Of a DNA stretch of 7,503 nucleotides, positions 5,481-7,503 are shown in pieces. A program made the translations under genes and the position numbers. The stretch is from an uncultured Dehalococcoidia bacterium (GTDB taxonomy: Bacteria; Chloroflexota; Dehalococcoidia; Dehalococcoidales; UBA3254), in NCBI GenBank assembly GCA_903890885.1, contig CAITCX010000233.1, positions 1-7,503 of the forward strand. The letters are read 5' to 3'. Every line of letters starts with the position of its first letter. Position 1 is the first letter of the stretch. The notes beneath the pieces were generated by a model. That model was not told the origin of the DNA and searched no databases. It saw nothing but the letters and a program-made list of their open reading frames with translations.

Positions 5481-6776
5481 TTGTCTGATCATATCGAAAG
5501 GATATTAGAGCAAGCTTATACGTCTGCCGCAACTATAGAAAGACCGGCAGCCAGGTGTCAGGCGCTCACAGGAATAGCTGAAACCTGGTTATTAACCGGT
5601 AATAAAGTTAGAGGATTTGAGATTATCTCAGAAGCTTTGAAAGCCGCTGACTTGCTGAAACATCCTGATGAGAAGGCAAAACAATTAGCCTGGTTGTCCA
5701 GATTATTAAAAGAAGCGGGACAGGAAGTTCAAGCCGGAGAACAATTTAAACGGGCTTATTATCTTGCTCGAGCTGCTGAAAGCGTGCCTCAAAAGATTAA
5801 TGCTTTATATTGCCTTGCCAGCGAATATTTGGACGCCAGCCTAACTGAAGCAGCAAAGCTGATTTTGTCTGAACTTGAACCGCTGGTATTGGATCCCGCC
5901 AGCGGAGTGGACACAGTTTGTGAACTGATAAATATTGCCGAGATACAAGCTGACATGCATGATGCCGCGGACTCGGCAGTATCTTTAACAAAGGCCGTTC
6001 AAGCGGCCAGGAATTTCAAGGATTTTTGGTTTAAAGCTGAAAGGCTAATCGAGATAGCAGAAATATACAACGGCATCGGGTTAAGGAGCGAGGCAGCAGG
6101 CTTGATACAAGAGGCTTGCAGCGAAGTTGAAAGGATCGATGAAACCAGTCGTCCTTATTTTTGGATGAAACTGGCCGCAGCATATGTTGAAATGGATTTG
6201 AAAACGCAGGCAGCTGATTGTCTGCTTAAAGCGCGAGATGCCATTTTGAATAGTGACGATTTGAATATGGCTGCAAACGATGTCCTGGAACTGGCGGAAA
6301 GCTATATAAATCTCGATAAACGTTCAGTTGCCCTCGAATTACTGGAAAAGAATCAGACGATTATCGGAGACTTGCCAGAGGTTCAGTACCGCATTTTGCG
6401 CCTTCTTGAATCCGCCGATCTGTATCGCAGGTTGGAAGAGAACCCTAAAACTCTGAGGATCACTGAAATAGTATATCAGCTTGGTATGACTGTTGTCGAT
6501 AGTAAAGCCAAACTTTTTACGCTTGGCAAACTGGCGATTTTGCATGTGAGCCTGAATAATATTGAAAAAGCCAGCGAGCTAGTGAATGAAATGAGCGGGA
6601 TAGTAGCTGCAGGGAAAACTAAGACTAGCGGATTGGGGGCGATAGCGGAAGAGATGTTGGCTGGTGGGGAAGCAAGCCTGGCATTCAAGCTGGCGGAGGT
6701 CATCCGTGAACCGGAAGTTAAAACTTCAGTTTTTATTGCGGCCGCAAAGAATGTAATGGAGAATCAGGTGCGATAA
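5481..6776 (+). CDS. TPR-like helical repeat protein, function unknown
   Basis: I do not recognise a named family. The 431 residues form a regular chain of about ten helix-turn-helix units of 36-43 residues. Each unit has a small residue-rich first helix such as LTGIAETWLLTG (29-40), LIEIAEIYNGIG (189-200) or VLELAESYINLD (268-279), and a second helix such as KVRGFEIISEAL. The A-E-x-Y and A-x-x-L pattern is that of tetratricopeptide repeats, so a protein-binding scaffold in the cytoplasm is likely. There is no signal peptide, membrane segment or catalytic motif. It starts with TTG, 90 bases after the loader gene, a gap that contains only a weak 4-bp hairpin with a T run (5444-5466). It may therefore be the last gene of the replication operon. 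Its last 13 bases overlap the end of the opposing ferredoxin gene. Confidence 0.82.
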   Translation: MSDHIERILEQAYTSAATIERPAARCQALTGIAETWLLTGNKVRGFEIISEALKAADLLKHPDEKAKQLAWLSRLLKEAGQEVQAGEQFKRAYYLARAAESVPQKINALYCLASEYLDASLTEAAKLILSELEPLVLDPASGVDTVCELINIAEIQADMHDAADSAVSLTKAVQAARNFKDFWFKAERLIEIAEIYNGIGLRSEAAGLIQEACSEVERIDETSRPYFWMKLAAAYVEMDLKTQAADCLLKARDAILNSDDLNMAANDVLELAESYINLDKRSVALELLEKNQTIIGDLPEVQYRILRLLESADLYRRLEENPKTLRITEIVYQLGMTVVDSKAKLFTLGKLAILHVSLNNIEKASELVNEMSGIVAAGKTKTSGLGAIAEEMLAGGEASLAFKLAEVIREPEVKTSVFIAAAKNVMENQVR

Positions 6777-6976
6777 ACCTGGACGGCTTTTTGCAGGCAG
6801 GCGCGAACGCAGTCGCCACATCCCGTACAGGAACCCGGTGAGAACATCGGTATTTCTGCAGCCTTTTCCTGCTTGATCAGCTTATGTTTACAGGCCTGCA
6901 TCGCAGCACATACACCGTCCTTACATTTGGAGGGGTCGCATTTATCGAATTGCACCAGTGCCATTTTACCAGCCAT
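6764..6976 (-). CDS. Two-cluster [4Fe-4S] ferredoxin, ABCE1/RLI-type
   Basis: This is a small 70-residue electron carrier with eight cysteines in two sets, C13, C18, C23, C29 and C50, C53, C56, C60. The second set is the classical CxxCxxCxxxC (CTGCGDCVRAC). The wider first spacing (C-x4-C-x4-C-x5-C) together with FDKCDPSKC and the PMFSPGSC segment resembles the N-terminal iron-sulfur domain of the ribosome-recycling ATPase ABCE1/RLI, but here it stands alone with no ATPase attached. Neither set has the proline that normally follows the fourth cysteine (K30 and L61 instead). The start is secure: AGGAGA (6987 down to 6982) lies five bases before the ATG. It is downstream of pyrF and the DUF951 gene on the same strand. 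The redox partner cannot be told from the sequence. Confidence 0.9.
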   Translation of the reverse strand: MAGKMALVQFDKCDPSKCKDGVCAAMQACKHKLIKQEKAAEIPMFSPGSCTGCGDCVRACLQKAVQVYRT

Positions 6977-7025
6977 GACTGTCTCCTATTAACCGGTGTC
7001 AAACAACTCCCAAAAGGTACACCTT

Positions 7026-7223
7026 TTAATTTACTTCTCCTCTTGATGTAAACGCTTTGAAACGACGTTCCAATACTGGCCGTTCCAGCATCAGGTTGTG
7101 ATGGCATTTAAGACATTTCAGTCCGATGTCCGCTCCCAGTCGAACAACAATCCATTGATTGTCGCCGCACGGATGGGCTTTCTTCAACCGTAAAACATCA
7201 CCTAACCTGAGATCAAGAACCAT
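7026..7223 (-). CDS. DUF951 family protein
   Basis: This 65-residue basic protein belongs to the DUF951 family, recognised from memory by the opening VLDLRLGDVLRLKKAHPCG, the central W-x-V-x-R-x-GADIGLKC and the CLKCHHNLMLER stretch. Three cysteines and two adjacent histidines (PCG, KCLKCHH) suggest a small metal-binding, possibly nucleic-acid-binding, beta-rich fold. The biochemical role is not known to me. The length is normal for the family. The ATG lacks a well-placed ribosome binding site: the nearest AGG, at 7241-7239, is about 15 bases away, and a 12-base palindrome sits just before the start. It lies 64 bases after pyrF and 49 bases before the ferredoxin gene, so the three could share a transcript. 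Confidence 0.85.
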   Translation of the reverse strand: MVLDLRLGDVLRLKKAHPCGDNQWIVVRLGADIGLKCLKCHHNLMLERPVLERRFKAFTSRGEVN

Positions 7224-7224
7224 A

Positions 7225-7236
7225 TTGTATATACAA
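7225..7236. promoter_or_regulatory. Perfect 12-base palindrome just upstream of the DUF951 start
   Basis: TTGTATATACAA is its own reverse complement and ends one base before the DUF951 ATG. On the minus strand it also contains TATATA, which could act as a -10 box giving a leaderless or nearly leaderless message, fitting the lack of a good ribosome binding site. It could be an operator, a promoter element or chance in an AT-rich gap. Confidence 0.3.
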
Positions 7237-7287
7237 ATCCTGAATACTTTTTATTGTCTTTAAAGCAAACCTGATATCCTAATTTGA

Positions 7288-7503
7288 TTAACGGTACATA
7301 TTGATCTGGTCCCTTAAGTTCACAGCCGCCTTACGGGCCGCTTCTGCGAAATCCGACGATTTTGAGGCATAGATGATCTGGCGAGAGGAATTGATGATAG
7401 CCCTGTCACCCTGGGGACTGACCCCATTTTTCACCGCGGCGGCAACATCGCCACCTTGAGCACCTATGCCCGGTATCAAAATCGGCAGATCAGGATACTG
7501 GCA
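7288..7503 (-). CDS. pyrF: Orotidine 5'-phosphate decarboxylase, C-terminal part (5' end outside window)
   Basis: This enzyme converts orotidine monophosphate to UMP, the last step of de novo pyrimidine synthesis. The 71 visible residues open in frame at the window edge with CQYPDLPILIPGIGAQGGD, followed by an NG turn, GDRAIINSSRQIIYAS and DFAEAARKAAVNLRDQIN. The PGIGAQGGD and INSSRxIIYAS motifs are those of the longer, type-2 PyrF family (about 270-290 residues), which bind the substrate phosphate at the C-terminal end of the barrel. About three quarters of the gene lies beyond the window. The TTG at 7479 is an internal leucine, not a start. The stop is TAA at 7290-7288, and the next gene on this strand is the DUF951 gene. 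Confidence 0.93.
   Translation of the reverse strand, partial: CQYPDLPILIPGIGAQGGDVAAAVKNGVSPQGDRAIINSSRQIIYASKSSDFAEAARKAAVNLRDQINMYR

Noticed and set aside
7012..7027. Inverted repeat AAAAGGT-AC-ACCTTTT between the DUF951 and ferredoxin genes
   Set aside because: The repeat is perfect over 7 bp, but AT-rich, with a 2-base gap between arms, and overlaps the DUF951 stop codon. No separate T run follows, so it is not a convincing terminator.

Overview
The window looks like a piece of a bacterial chromosome carrying housekeeping genes. It probably comes from the Chloroflexota, and perhaps from the class Dehalococcoidia. That placement is an inference from three things: rplI-dnaB is followed by a DnaD-domain protein and a DnaC/IstB-like ATPase, a DUF951 protein and a type-2 PyrF sit nearby, and TTG starts are frequent. 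It rests on memory of gene neighbourhoods, not on a search. No mobile element, CRISPR array, tRNA or rRNA was seen.

Region 1 (1-1311, + strand) is a thiol-redox pair. It holds the 3' end of a thioredoxin with a WCRPC active site, a 122-base gap, and a complete thioredoxin reductase that starts with TTG. Region 2 (1312-5390, + strand) opens with a perfect extended -10 promoter (TGGTATAAT). It then runs through ribosomal protein L9, replicative helicase DnaB, a DnaD-domain primosome protein and a zinc-finger protein with two DnaC/IstB-like AAA+ modules. These genes are tightly spaced or overlapping, so they read as one operon for replication restart or helicase loading. The dnaB reading frame is broken by one missing base in a run of five A's near 2756-2760; restoring it gives a full-length 465-residue helicase.

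Region 3 (5391-6776, + strand) is a 90-base gap and a TTG-started all-helical TPR-like solenoid protein of 431 residues with no recognisable catalytic domain. Its end overlaps by 13 bases the end of the opposing gene. Region 4 (6764-7503, - strand) reads, in transcription order, the 3' end of pyrF, a small DUF951 protein, and a 70-residue two-cluster ferredoxin resembling the iron-sulfur domain of ABCE1/RLI.

The most notable points are the internally duplicated helicase-loader ATPase (two intact Walker A/B sets, about 45% identical to each other by hand alignment), its 86-base out-of-frame overlap with the DnaD-like gene, and the frameshifted dnaB. Together, genes 2-4 of the operon would supply a helicase, a DnaD-type adaptor and an ATP-driven loader, parallel to the DnaD/DnaI system of Firmicutes but with an unusual two-headed loader.
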